64,000 bases of DNA from Ophiosphaerella korrae (lineage: Eukaryota; Ascomycota; Dothideomycetes; Pleosporales; Phaeosphaeriaceae), in the NCBI GenBank assembly GCA_028456385.1, contig JALNQF010000104.1:100074-164073 (forward strand), given 5' to 3'. Within the stretch, counting starts at the first letter, position 1; every line of letters starts with the position of its first letter. Made by a program: the position numbers and the translations under genes. The notes under the pieces were generated by a model that searched no databases, was not told the origin of the DNA, and saw only the letters and a program-made list of their open reading frames with translations. Below are positions 47,455-58,719 of this stretch, in pieces.

Positions 47455-47720
47455 TGACTCAGAGGAGGATCTTAATAGGCGTGGCGCGCGCGACCTGGAC
47501 GGCGACCGGGCGGCTCGACGAGGCGGGTTACCGTATGCGACAACACAGGAAAAGCTCTAGGTGGTGGAAACGTAGGCCAGATTCGACGGGCTCCATGGCG
47601 TCAGGCCACTCAAAATAAGGTCTTAATAGGCACGGTGCACGCAACCTGACGAACATATGCAACATGTATGGGGAAGGCCTCGGAGGAATCACAGGCCAGT
47701 CGGACGAGGACAGCTCATGA
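47455..47720. repeat. two diverged copies of a direct repeat
   Basis: Copy 1 near 47460-47570 and copy 2 near 47607-47705 share the string 'cttaataggc' followed by 'gtggcgcgcgcgacctg' in copy 1 and 'acggtgcacgcaacctg' in copy 2; both then lead to 'aggccag..cgacg/ggacga'. Within this block nearly all differences are transitions (G/A, C/T). Confidence 0.4.
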
Positions 47721-48507
47721 GACGTTCCCCGGCGTAAAATCTGGTCTATATCCTTCTCTACAAGACACAGTCAGCCTTTCATGAGGAGACCCCTACAGGT
47801 AACGCAAAATGGAAACCAGAGGTATGTCGAGAGTTGCGCCCTAAAATAACAGTTGGTCTCCCGCTGGACGCAGCAGCCACTTCTGGCTCCAAGGGTCTCT
47901 ACATTCACTGAGCTCTAGTCTTTCGTGGACCTGGACGGCAGGCAGGATCACGTCCCAGCTGGAGAGACGGCTCACTCGCTGCATGCCACGTTTCACTCCT
48001 AGAATGCTCCGGATCAAACGACCGTCGCTCAGCCCTTCCAATAACTTCATAAACTCATCACCTTGCACATTTAGTCAAATGTTGTCGAAATGCTATGGGA
48101 GCCTGATCACAGTTGATTGTTTCAGGCAGCATCGGCTGGTTAGACAATCACATGGAATTGAGCCCTACTATTTACTGACACCCGAATTCCCTATCGGTGA
48201 AAAACGTCAGCGGCCTTCCAACTAAGAGTAAATATATCTTCCGCATCCATACTAAAGCCGCGAATACTTTATTAGATTTCTTCTTCGTCACCTTGCTTCC
48301 ACTATCCCTTTAGCTGCACATCATTTCGCATATCGTTGCAGCAGACGTTGATCAAAGCACGAGGTCCTTCTAATATCAACTCCGTGGAGCAACCTTTCAT
48401 CACTAGCACTGCCGGCACGGGAATCGCACTTGGAAACGCATACCGTTTGATTATGTCCACAAAGGTTTATCATTCCTCTTTACTAACTTAGAAGACGCTA
48501 AACCTGT

Positions 48508-48741
48508 ACTATCTTGCGTGGTGATAAAGCGCTCAAAGGAGAAGAAGAATATCTGTCCAGCCATTATTTCGAAGAAGCACAAGAAACAAGATGGCTGACA
48601 GATAGAGGAGAAGAGATAATGGTCTATGATCCAACGAACGTAGGAAGTACAACAGTCAGATACATAACACCAGATGACTTGGAAATCCCCAAGGGCTATG
48701 TGGTTGAAGTCATTCAAGCCTTAGTAAAGATGACCAAGTAA
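48508..48741 (+). CDS. coding fragment, hypothetical (C-terminal exon?)
   Basis: Frame beginning at or before MRGDKALKGEEEYLSSHYFE and running through RWLTDRGEEIMVYDPTNVGS to VVEVIQALVKMTK, then TAA. The composition is clearly protein-like. Sequence upstream (48400-48507) has a possible donor and acceptor, so this may be the last exon of a longer gene whose other exons were not resolved. No domain is recognised. Confidence 0.3.
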   Translation, partial: TILRGDKALKGEEEYLSSHYFEEAQETRWLTDRGEEIMVYDPTNVGSTTVRYITPDDLEIPKGYVVEVIQALVKMTK

Positions 48742-49459
48742 GCTTCATCACCAACGCTTCGTTTACTCGATGTCCGTATCTGCGACCAAGCCAAAGAGTA
48801 ATGGAAATGTCCTTGTTTGGGTCTTTGGATATCATGGCAGTCTAAAAGATTGCCGTAGTCTCTCCTAATGTCATTTTCCTCTTCGACTGATTACTGCTCT
48901 GAATTACGTTCGAGAGAAGCTCACCGAACAGTATTACCTAGCTGATCGGTCCATTCGAGTACATGCGTTCAATCTCTATGACTGCAGTCAGCACTAGACT
49001 TCTGTTCGGGCCTGTTCGCTTACGCCTGCCTCTCTCATTTCTCTGCGTTACATCTGGCCGCTGGGCTATTGGTATCGATGAACCTGTTGAAAATTAGCTG
49101 GGGGACACATTGCATTTATACTGCGCACCATCTTTTCGCGGCGGATGCCGCTCCCCGTCAATATCATAGGCCTTACGTCCATTATCACCGGCCAAATCCA
49201 TCCCGTTGCTGTTACCCTTAGTTTGGTCTATCATTAGTCAGTTTTGCCCGCCTCAGTGTAATGAATACTAACTACCAGCGGAGGAGGAGGATGCTGGAAG
49301 GATGGCTTGTGGGCCCATTAGTTGATCTGTAAAAATCCACCTCAAGTCATTGTCCAGAAGGAGTGTTACGAACTTCCAGTAGATGACAGATGCGGACTAG
49401 AAGTATCCACTGTCTGTCGGAATTGGTGCTTGTGCTAAGAGATCGCTACCCGTCACAAG

Positions 49460-49974
49460 TCAACCAGACTTCTGTAATAGCAGGAAGTGGATCATACTAC
49501 GAAGATTCTTGAATTCGATACTCATCGGTCTTTCCTTCTCCAGCTCATCCATAATATCGACTATTTCTTCTAACCAAGCCTGTTTCGTCTTGCCTTTTAT
49601 TAATCCAATAAGACTATTAAAGACTTCCTAGCCCGATTTAACCTAAAGTGTTGTTCAACGTTAAGGGAGCGTACAATAACATCAGAAGACTGCGCTGGCG
49701 ACAGACCCTGGAGGTGGTTGTTCAGTAGGTGCAGGACTTTTACACAGGTCAAGAGGCTTGCATCCTCGTCAACAGAGTGACAACAGAGGCACAGGCGCTG
49801 CCACACGCTGGCCTTCCGAGCAACCATACCGCAGCCGACGCTGAACAAACCACCATCGACGGCACCGCAAGCGTGATAGGATGAGCTGCCATCGTTCTCC
49901 ACAGAGCGGGAATCCATCTCACCCGAACAAGCGGGCAGGAGAACTGGGATGGAAAAAGCGGCTGAACTCATCAC
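49460..49974 (-). pseudogene. possible C-terminal fragment of a fungal transcription factor, frameshifted
   Basis: Minus-strand frame SVWQRLCLCCHSVDEDASLL and TCVKVLHLLNNHLQG to RARKSLIVLLD, then a frame change; the next frame continues SLIGLIKGKTKQAWLEEIVD and PMSIEFKNLRSMIHFLLLQK to TGA at 49460. The first part resembles the C-x-C...D-E-x-x-x-L region common in the C-terminal half of Zn2Cys6 regulators. No Zn2Cys6 motif is present nearby. The assignment is tentative. Confidence 0.3.
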
Positions 49975-50403
49975 AAGTGTGAAAGAATGCCAAACTCCAA
50001 GAGATGATCGACTCCCTTCGAGCGCAGCTCGACATCATTTCAATACCGCCCCCACCAACACAGACATGGGCCTCAATTACGGTCGGTGGAGGCGTGGCCT
50101 TACTAAACTAAGCTAAGCATTAAACGAGGTATCTAAGCATATAGACTAAAGTGTCCCAGTATTCACATGCAAACTACTTCAATCAAATCAAATTATTGTT
50201 CTTGAGCTTCAGCGGTTCCCTAGGACAATTTTCATAATGGCAAAAAAAAGAGAAAAAATTATGAAGCAGCCGACAGTCGAACCGGAGTCTCAATTGGGAG
50301 AGCAGTCCATAGAGTTGACCTCTAGCCCTCAACCCACAGCTTACCGGCCCAAGACCTCGTTAGAAATCCCGTTTCTGTTCATTTTCGGCTCATGTGCATC
50401 TAA

Positions 50404-51585
50404 CTAACTGTCCTGTTTGTCACTAATCCTACCCTCCCACTTCGCATACAAGCCTTTTGGCAGCATCTGCTTCCCTCCCAATTTGTGAAAGACCAAATTA
50501 TCTCCATTGGCATCATATTTTAGTATAGCTCTCCCGCCACTCTCCCTCACGATATCGCGAATCCTACTGACCAGGCCGGCCAACATCCTGAGGTCCTTCT
50601 GGTTCTGGTCTTCCCAAGCCTTGATCTGGGCCGCCACATCTTCCACTTTGGGGACCGCAAATACGCCCTTAGTGTGGTACTTGCGGACGAGCTTGGGCGT
50701 CTGTGAGACCCAGAGCTGTGATACAACGTCCTCGAAAGCAAGGGGCCTATGTGCAACGCGTGTTTTGACCTCGAGGGTTGAGGGGAGCGGAACTGCTTGG
50801 CCTTCCTTTCGGATTACGAGTTTAGAGCTGGCAGGATAGGTTTTCTCAGAATTACTACTTTCAGGAGATAGCGACAGGGAATCTAGGACGCTAGAGAGGT
50901 CGTCGACTTCGGGGGCTTGGTTGCCGGCGGGTTGCAGGCTCAGCTGTGTGCCGGGGTCACTAACATATCCGTCTGTCTCGTGACGAACAATGAATTTCAG
51001 GCCCCCAAAGCGATACGATATAATTCTATAGTGCCCAGTACTCCCACTGACTTAACGGCTAGTACACTTCTTCTCGAACGAGTGGCCATACCCTCTGAAC
51101 TCGTTTGGGCCAATGTACTCGTCCGTTTTGGTCTCCTGGCGGCAGAAGATGGCGGTATTGTGCGTGACCTCGACGTGGATGGTAAAGTCCTCCCGTTTGT
51201 AACTACTCCAGCGAGAGTTTACAAGGCCAAGGAGCTTGCGGATGTTATTCCGGTCGGTTATGACATCGATAGAGGCGATGTCGAAGGATGGATGCGAGAC
51301 GTACAACGCGCGGAAGAGCGGTTCGAGAGGGCTGTCTGGGTGTCGCACAGCATTTTGAGCAATGTAGATAAAGCCAGTATCCTTTTTTAATCGGAAGGGG
51401 CCGTTGGGAGGGGACCATACGTCTGGACTACCGGGAACAACGATGGTGGGTGTGGCTCTCGGCGCTTTGATCCAGTTGTAGGATGCGAGGTGCTGAACGT
51501 CAGTGATTGACGCTGAAGCTGAAGCTGGATTATTGAGGTCTCTGAGACCTATACGCGAGATTTCAGCTATGAGGGTATTTGCCAT
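50404..51585 (-). pseudogene. uncharacterised fungal protein (database label often 'geranylgeranyl pyrophosphate synthetase'), broken by one TAA
   Basis: One continuous frame of 393 codons from MANTLIAEISRIGLRDLNN to GRISDKQDS, without introns, interrupted once by TAA at 51052-51054 (about codon 178). The sequence matches, as recalled, a conserved Pezizomycotina family: SYNWIKAPRATPTIVVPGSP, DTGFIYIAQNAVRHPDSPLE, SIDVITDRNNIRKLLGLV, YRIISYRFGGLKFIVRHETD and PLAFEDVVSQLWVSQTPKLV. It has no DDxxD motif and is not a prenyltransferase despite the common label. Relatives have Gln at the stop, so CAA-to-TAA is the simplest cause. Readthrough or a sequencing error are the alternatives. Confidence 0.65.
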
Positions 51586-52257
51586 GGTTACAGTTGACTT
51601 GTAGTCTATGGAGTGTAGAACACGGTAACAGGTCTCAAGCTGTGCGTCGTGCACGGCTTTCTCTGGAAGGATGATACTTTTGATTTGTGTGTTTGCCGTG
51701 CAAACGGATCCCCGATGGGCAGCTGCAATCCTTCTACCACTTCAACTTCACCGGAATTTCAGCCTTACCCCGCATTGCCTATACGCGGCAATGTGATGCA
51801 CATGTGCCAAAGCACCCGATTCTCTCAGCCGTCGGAAACGTCGATTGGATCTGCCTCCTCCAACAGACGCTGTGTAACAATCCCTGGCACCGCTATCTCA
51901 TCAGCCTATCCAACCAAGTTGGCATATGTAGGAAAAGGCCAGCTTTGAAGTTTCCTAGCTCCGAAAATCTGCGGATTAGCCCCCATGCGATTGGCAAGAG
52001 AGTTCCTCTGATCATTTAATCGATGCGTAGGTGCTTTGAACAGAAGCCTGTCGAGAAGAAAAGTAAAAGTAGATACCCTAGCCTCCACGCAGTTGCCGAG
52101 CCAACCATCCACCTATACATTCTGCACACCAACCTCGCGGAATGCATGGTTCTTCATCGCAGTCACTAAATTGCCAGCGCTAAAGAATAACCCTGTGTTG
52201 GCAGGCTGGAGATTGGTTGGTGTTAGCGGTTTGACCGCTGGAACATTCCAGCCCGAG

Positions 52258-53216
52258 CTACGCATACCTAAACTGGCTTACTCGTAGATGCCAGCGCTGT
52301 CCGTCGTCTTTGACGCTCGATTTACTGAATAACTGGTGGCGAGCCTCAGCATTCACCATCAGCGATAGCAGAAGCAAATAGGACGGCTTGCGAGTCTCCT
52401 CATGCCAGCTGTAGTACAGTTTGGTGCTCTGAGAGCGCCTAGAAGGCTTCTCCCCACTCAACCTAGGGCGTAAACTGCGCCTTAAGGCTTACAAGATCCC
52501 TATTAAAGCGCTCTTTACGCAGCTTCTGCTTACCGCGAAAGTGGACGGCAGTAGAGCTACTAAGAACATCAGTCTCTGCTGTCGTCTCAAAATCCTTCTC
52601 TATCGCTGTATTGGTCGTCCTTACTGTCCCAGCAACGCCGATGCCGCGCTCTCTAAGGCGTTCTATCATCAAGATAGTATCAACAAGATTATCGTCCCAC
52701 ACGATGTGGTGACCTAGCAAGAACAAACGCTCGCCAGCAGCATTTTTGGCGAGTACAAGGGTAACAAGCACTAATTCTGTAGGTGCCAGAGCCTTCAGCT
52801 CAGCGAGTTTAACGTCAAGGTTGATGGGCCCGGTCCAGTGCCTTTGGCATGAATAACCAGTTAAGTACGACGCCATCGCTACCTAAACACCATATTTTAT
52901 AGCTCTCCGGCGTAAGCTTTAACTCAATAATTACGATCTCGCTAGCTTAGCCAGTGAACTTAGCGGTAGCCTCGTCGATGCAGAGGTGCTTCCCAGCAGC
53001 CCAGAGGCTCGGGGAACGCTCGTGGATGTGCTCCGAGAGGTCCCACACGCGTCCAAATAGCGATTTGAACGCTTGGTCAACCTCTGTACAGTACAAGTAG
53101 CGATCCAGCTGCTCCCATCGAATTTCTAACATGTAGTTGTTAACTGTTTGAGTAAGCGCGTTATTATATTGTTTCTCCCAGTGCTCACGCAGCGACGGCT
53201 CGCGGTGTACGCCCAT
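52258..53216 (-). mobile_element. piggyBac-like transposase relic
   Basis: Starts MGVHREPSLREHWEKQYNNA (the MGxHxxPxxxxYW entry of the DDE_Tnp_1_7 domain), continues HLCIDEATAKFTG (first catalytic Asp region), stop, YKIWCLGSDGVVLNWLF, a frame change near 52870, GPINLDVKLAELKALAPTEL, HIVWDDNLVDTILMIERLRE (second catalytic region) and RGIGVAGTVRTTNTA. The main recognisable part ends near 52463; a further coding-like tail (SQSTKLYYSWHEETRKPSYL) runs to 52258. At least one stop and one frameshift disable it. No terminal repeats were found by eye. Confidence 0.6.
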
Positions 53217-54277
53217 GCAACATCTATCCCGGTGTCGCGAGCCATCCTACGTATCGAGCCAAAATTTTAGTTCAATCCCTTTAGCAACAAAAGCTGCGTT
53301 TAACACTTCTCGTGCTATTGGTCACGTGCTTAACTATTCCTAGAGGGAACCGCGCGCCTTAACTGTAAGAGGTTATTTAAACATACGGCCCTGGTGGCTA
53401 GGGCTACTCATCACCAAATGAAGCACGCATGAAACAGCGACTAAGGGCGCATCCATAAATTAGGCCCCAGAATTTCTATATTGTGAGGACAGCTAAAGTT
53501 GATTTGGCAGTTCCAGAGGAAACATCAAAGAAAAGGCAGGCTAGCCTTCAGGAATGCCATCTGAAAAAGATCGATTGTGCATTGCCCTTTACGCACATAG
53601 CGGAGCCCCGACAATGTCTGATAGCGAGGACAAGTAGGTGCCCTTCAATCATGGCTTGGATGTAGCTGAAGCCCAATAGGTAAGTATCACTAAGCATTTA
53701 TCATTGGCCCAAAGAGCGAAGGAAAAGGCGCGAATAGAAGACGTTGCCATGCGAAGGGGTCTATGCAAATTGTTGCTGGAACGCCTCAGAACATCCAGAT
53801 TTATGAGAATCGTAAAATATCTCTGCAACGAACTTCTACCATTCTAGTTAGGATTTTAATTGGCAAGGTTGCAGATGGAGCATAACTTGTAGATACTTTT
53901 GCCAAAACTCCTATACGTGCAGGATATGAGAGTTAGAATTGCGTTTCGTGGGTTCAAGAAGCCCTCACTTAGCTGCTCAGGACGGAAAGACATTAGGGAC
54001 ATATCATACTGACTGGAAAGCTGTAAGGAACGCTGTCATATGGTACGTTGCAAACAAGACCGCTGACCACCGGTTTGACCGACAAGGGCAGTTTGATCAA
54101 AGAAAGGTAGCAACGTGGGACGCAATAGAGGGGAGAGAACTTGTTGCTTAAGTACACAGTCAACCAAAATTCACCAAAGTACGTACACCTAAGTTTCTCT
54201 ATATTTAATTCCTTCTTCTATGTATCTAGAAAATGGTCTACTTCATTCTGCCAGAAACGGTTTTGAGGATTAGCATG
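53217..54277. other. 1-kb region without supported gene
   Basis: Short frames at 53483-53665 and 53939-54151 (QDGKTLGTYHTDWKAVRNAV) are protein-like in places but have no motif and no splice support. It is probably further decayed sequence. Confidence 0.3.
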
Positions 54278-54870
54278 CTATGTTGTTGTATACTCCCAGT
54301 AGTAGGGTAACCATCCTGTGGTATCCCAATCAATAATACTAACTACTATATTATCGCCGGTAAGTATATTAAAGCTACTTAGATCACCCTGTGTAAGGAC
54401 TAGTGTACGTAGTGCTAACTCATGAAACGTAATAAGTTGTTTTAGATCTAAAATAGCAGCGGGACTCAATAAATTTGGCAACTTAAGAGACCCGAGAGTC
54501 ACGTTACTCTTAAGCGACAAGTGGGACTCGGCCATAGTGCGAAAAGGTCCCAAGGAAGAGGTTTGAAGCCAATAATCGTAGATTGGACCACCATTCAGAT
54601 TGGAGACGCCGTCAGTCTGGCAAGGTACAGGCCGAAGTTCTTGTGTAAACAGTTTAAGTTGTCTAAATATTGATGACTTTGACGCGTCCGAGAGCGAATG
54701 CCACCTCTTAGCTATAGTCTCACCACGAATTCTTTCCATATGTAGGTCCTGCCATGGCGTGTGAAAGCATGGTAAACTTTTGGTACAGGGATAGAGGTAT
54801 GCCTTGCGATGAATCAAAGTGTGTTTGCTTCTGAGAGTGTGATAGAATCTCCAAATTTGATACAGAAGTT
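54278..54870 (-). pseudogene. aminoglycoside-phosphotransferase-family (APH) kinase gene, disabled and lacking its N-lobe start
   Basis: Upstream frame reads FIARHTSIPVPKVYHAFTRH, preceded by TGA where relatives have Arg (CGA) or similar, then a frame change near 54745 into MERIRGETIAKRWHSLSDAS. The catalytic segment is LTQGDLSSFNILTGDNIVVS and IIDWDTTGW (family H-G-D-x4-N and D-W-D/E), with Gln in place of the usual His before GD. The C-terminal end after WEY is cut short by a stop. The fungal APH group includes many uncharacterised kinases. With frameshift, stop and missing N terminus it should be inactive. Confidence 0.55.
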
Positions 54871-56442
54871 AAGATAAAGTATAACACCGCTAGAGTGCGT
54901 AAACAGCTTGGTGACTGTCAGCGTGAGAATCTGTAGTGCTTTTGTTCTCAACCGCGATTGAATGCGAGAACTCTTAGTCACTGGCGTGTCCATTGATCTC
55001 CTGCAACGCCGTGTACACTGGCGAGGTGCGATAGGGCGAATCGTGCGCGGATGTCGTGTCTACGATATGCTTTTCGCGTGGTGCGACGGTGCGTAGGGTT
55101 TGCCGGCTGGGCAGAGGCGGAACGGTGCTGGAATTAAATCGAAAAGAAAATGTTGGTCTTGCTACCATAAGCCCGAATTGACGACTGTGTTGAGAGGGAT
55201 CACCCTACGTTACGTTGAAGAGAGGTTTTGCGAAGCTTGTAGGTGGCGTATCAAGCGGACGATATTATGTCTAAGACGGTATCATAGCAGCATCATGTAT
55301 AGTATTGAAAAGCCGCAGATAGCCGTGACGCGAGCTGGGCAGTTGAATTGACAAACCGTGCACGAGCCCACGGTGCCAAAGCTGTGCGCTGAACGTGGCT
55401 AACGAGCCATTGACGCCGGGAGGAACCGTCATGAAACAAGCATCCGAGCCGATTATTGCAACCTTACAGGCAATGTGAAATGAGCATCCCGCAGCGTGTC
55501 CGCGGCTGATCGCAAGCATGGCGATGAGTTGCTCTCCTAGTTATCGCTTGCAGAAGCCAGAGAGTTCAGCAGAATGGCGCCAGACTCCAATCCTTCCCAG
55601 CAACACATTTCCTCTTGTGCACTCAACTCAACCCTTGGGCTGCGACGCAACGCACATCAAATACTTAAAGGATGAATGCGACTCATTACAATCCTAGCAT
55701 ATCCCTTGCTAATAAAACGCACATGAACTTTGCCGAACAGGCAGCACGATGCACCAATTCCCTAGGCTGCAAAGGGTAGCGCCAACTCTGTCCCAGGTCT
55801 CTGGAAGGTTGAGAAACCCTATTATGCGAACTCCCTGCATGCTATCAGTGAAGCTTGTATGTCACAGATCGATCCTTTCCACAACGGCAGTACGACAAAA
55901 CTTCCGTGCACATGCTCCATACAATCATGTTGGCAGCTTGTTGACGAGCTACAGAAGCCGCACCGACTCTCCATGCCCTTAGCAAAACCCATCAATACAC
56001 CCAAAGTACGATATAACCCAATCCATCTATTTCTGATTCGTTCTGATACCAAATAGCTCTCGCGCCCCCAGGTTGTACGGAGAACCTGGCAGCATATCAG
56101 AACTCACAGCCTTCAAGATCTAGCCGATAAGCGATACATCAGACGCGATCAGCCGATGCAGGCAGTCTTTGAGACGAAGAGAATCCACATGTTTACAATG
56201 AACAAGTGCTCGGCGAGCATTTAGAGCCTATAGACAAAGCCTTTTGGTCTACACTGCTTTCCTGGGCTGTGGCTAGGTGCAAACGTATGTCAAACGATTA
56301 GCGTCGTTTCCTATCAAGGCAACTAGGTGCAAGCTGTTGAATACTGCGGTCAACTTCTCCGACCAACGGAAATTAAGGTTGCGTTAGGATTATAGTTTGT
56401 TACAAAAGTATAAAAAAACTACGGATCAAGGCTAATCTCTCA
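54871..56442. other. 1.6-kb region without convincing genes
   Basis: Two small frames look mildly protein-like: minus 54974-55168 (MVARPTFSFRFNSSTVPPLP) and plus 55749-55982, which starts with an Arg-rich amphipathic stretch (MHQFPRLQRVAPTLSQVSGR) recalling a mitochondrial presequence. Neither has a domain or supported splicing. Confidence 0.3.
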
Positions 56443-56960
56443 CTAGTATGTCTTTGCCTCTGGGGCTCTATACGGAATCGGGACTGTTTTAATGTCCTTG
56501 ACTCGTGTGCCACTTGTATATGGAGATTTGTGTAGTTACTCTATATTGCCAGGTTCATGCTCTGATGCTGCGCCCTTTCGCTTTCGACCACGTTTTCCTT
56601 TACTCGACTTAGTTTCTTCGGCTGTAGGCGTAGCCCTAGCAATTTTTTTAGCCTCTTTTAAGCTTTCTTAGCCGCAGTTTTAGCAACCTGGACCGCCCGA
56701 TGCGCTCATTCCTTTTGAAAGTCTTCATAGCTCACTACCACCGCTACACCTTGTATCTCAGACTTTGTCATTGACTGCTAGCTTCATCGAGCGCACAAGC
56801 ATCCTGTTTGATCTGATTATGCAACGCGGCAACTGCACCTCATTGGCCTCGGAAGTAGTCAATAGAGCGAACCGATTCAGTTTGAGTCCTCCCCTTTTGC
56901 CTGCTGGTACGTGCAATCATCGGTCTTGTGTGCCGAACTCACCCTTCACATGACTTCCCA
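56443..56960 (-). mobile_element. pogo/Tc1-mariner-like transposase C-terminal relic
   Basis: Minus-strand path with several stops and frame changes: ALHNQIKQDACALDEASSQ, then VAVVVSYEDFQKE, stop, AHRAVQVAKTAAKKA, frame change, SSKGKRGRKRKGAASEHEPG and IPYRAPEAKTY then TAG at 56443. The 'V-x-SYED' motif, Ala/Lys-rich helix, GKRGRKRK patch and terminal YRAP are typical of the C-terminal tail of fungal pogo-type transposases, and the same tail occurs in the relic at 63.4 kb. Confidence 0.6.
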
Positions 56961-57030
56961 AACAACGAAAGCTGTCGCTAACAGAGCTGATGGATTCCCT
57001 AGCTTGCTAATAATCTGCAAGACAAGCAAA

Positions 57031-57195
57031 GCCCTAGGACCAATAAAGCCTTAAGACAAGGACAGTCCTAGGACTACTAAGTTCTAGGACCAATAAGTCC
57101 TACGGCAAGGACAGTCTTAGGACAACCGATGCCTTAGGACAGGACAGCCCTAGGACCAATGAGTCCCAAGACAAGGAGAACCCTAACACTAATTA
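57031..57195. repeat. imperfect tandem repeat (ctaggaccaataagtc-type units)
   Basis: At least three diverged units of the form 'ctaggaccaat(a/g)a..gtc..aagacaaggacag' occur in succession, each about 45-60 bp, with internal ccta/tagg dyads. Not coding. Confidence 0.5.
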
Positions 57196-57711
57196 GTCCT
57201 AAAACTACCTAGTAATGTAACGTTAATTACTACTTCTGTTCAAGCCTACCGCCGAGCTGGCTATTGAGTTTTATTGCTTCCTGGTAAGTGGCTATAGTAT
57301 CCTAGACCATTCGCCTTGGTAGCATATTGAGCCCGACAACAAGTCAGCACAGACTCTGCAAATTCGACCCTGTAGCCGGCTCACCAAATTCAGAAGACCA
57401 GACCCAACCAAGAATTCATGCACTCTCAAGTTGCTGTAACAGTGTGCATATCCAGGCAACCACAAGATGTCATGATCGCTCTTCTGCCAATGAACGGCTA
57501 GGCTTGTTTGGCAGCTAGTCCGGCATGGGCTGCAGTGGACCCTAATTGGTCCAGCACTTCACTTTTGAAACTGAGAAGCAAACACTGTCGACAGTCAGTA
57601 GAGCCAAAGAAGGGCATTTATTATACTGTAGGTCTGCAAATAAAAGAAACGTGGGTAGTTTGATTATTTGACACTGCTTCGATACCTTGAAATCCCACAA
57701 TTATTGGCAGC

Positions 57712-58108
57712 ATGTGGAAGAATTTTATGCTCAAGGTTATCCCACACACGTTCGCTAGACGACGGCGAGTATCTCACTGGCGATTTCCTCCTCTAGCTCT
57801 CAAGTGTCATCGCCAATCTGAGCATCGGCCTGAACAAAATAAACCGCAGCAGACAAGCACTAGTTTCTCACCATATTCAAAGTTTGGGCATCTCCGAAAT
57901 GGAGAATGGTATTGCAACTGTAACCTTCTCGCTGCTCAGCACATAGTTCAGAAAAATGGACCTAATCTGGGTAAAAGCTGTAAGTTGTGCCCATAGCCGG
58001 ATTTTCAGAAGCACTGATCAACTAATTACCATTCTAGTTAAGAGATGCCCGAAACGTTATTCTCAGTGCGAGTTCTTTCTCTGGGAGGATCACGACCCTT
58101 TGCTTTGA
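57712..58108 (+). CDS. small GRF-type zinc-finger protein, two exons
   Basis: Exons 57712-57979 and 58038-58108 join (gtaagt donor, ttctag acceptor, with a ctaat branch-like string) to an exact 112-aa frame. The joined C terminus reads WYCNCNLLAAQHIVQKNGPN then LGKSFKRCPKRYSQCEFFLW, a complete GRF zinc finger: C-x-C, then C near CPK and C before EFFLW. GRF fingers bind single-stranded DNA or nucleic acid in DNA-repair and topoisomerase proteins. The N-terminal 65 residues are Arg/Pro-rich with no other domain. The intact frame and exact splice make it a real gene candidate in otherwise decayed DNA. Confidence 0.6.
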
Positions 58109-58236
58109 AAGCTATGGTCTTATATAATCTGAGCTCAAAAGGCACGTCAGTATATTGATATCCGGACTGTTCGCAGCTCACTCTAACTGCATATAGAGAG
58201 CCGGCAGAAACAGTGGATCCATTTCGACAATTGATA

Positions 58237-58464
58237 TTAAACCTGCCTCGTCCCGGCTACTCTCGTAAACCTAGTTGAAGGTGCAGCATTCGCCTCAAAG
58301 TCTGGAAGGTCTAGGTCCGGGAAAATCTTACGCGCTAGGTATTGCGACCAGCTTCTTTGAACCTCCCGAAATGTTGTCCCGGCCCATCGTAGCTCAGCAA
58401 GCTTTTTATCTTCGTTTGAGAGTGGTAGAAGATGAACCAGCGCCAGACGCTCTATCTCGGCACT
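58237..58464 (-). pseudogene. coding fragment, hypothetical C terminus
   Basis: Minus-strand frame SAEIERLALVHLLPLSNEDK, then KLAELRWAGTTFREVQRSWS and QYLARKIFPDLDLPDFEANA, ending TAA at 58237. It starts directly after a TAG at 58465-58467 and has no start codon. The residue pattern is clearly protein-like, but no family is recognised. Confidence 0.35.
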
Positions 58465-58719
58465 CTAGGCGGAGTTAAAAAAGAAGGGAAAGGAGAAGCG
58501 TAGTTGAGAGCCTAGCATAGGCCGGGGGGCTTGGTGGGGACAGGATCAGTAGCAACCGTATATGATTTAGTTAAAATGTCACCGACTTCCTATCCGTTAC
58601 CCTCTCATTGTCTTTCTATGGAAGTAACGTTCCTTAACATTCATCCCTACGTAACCGGACACCCTCCGAGATCGGACGAATCACAGATACTTTGTCTTTG
58701 TAGCCATTTTGATCTCGCA

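Noticed and set aside
50507..50839. 110-codon plus-strand ORF
   Set aside because: Antisense shadow of the 393-codon conserved gene.
50404..51585. Naming this gene a geranylgeranyl diphosphate synthase
   Set aside because: No DDxxD aspartate-rich motifs are present; the label attached to the family appears to be a propagated misannotation.
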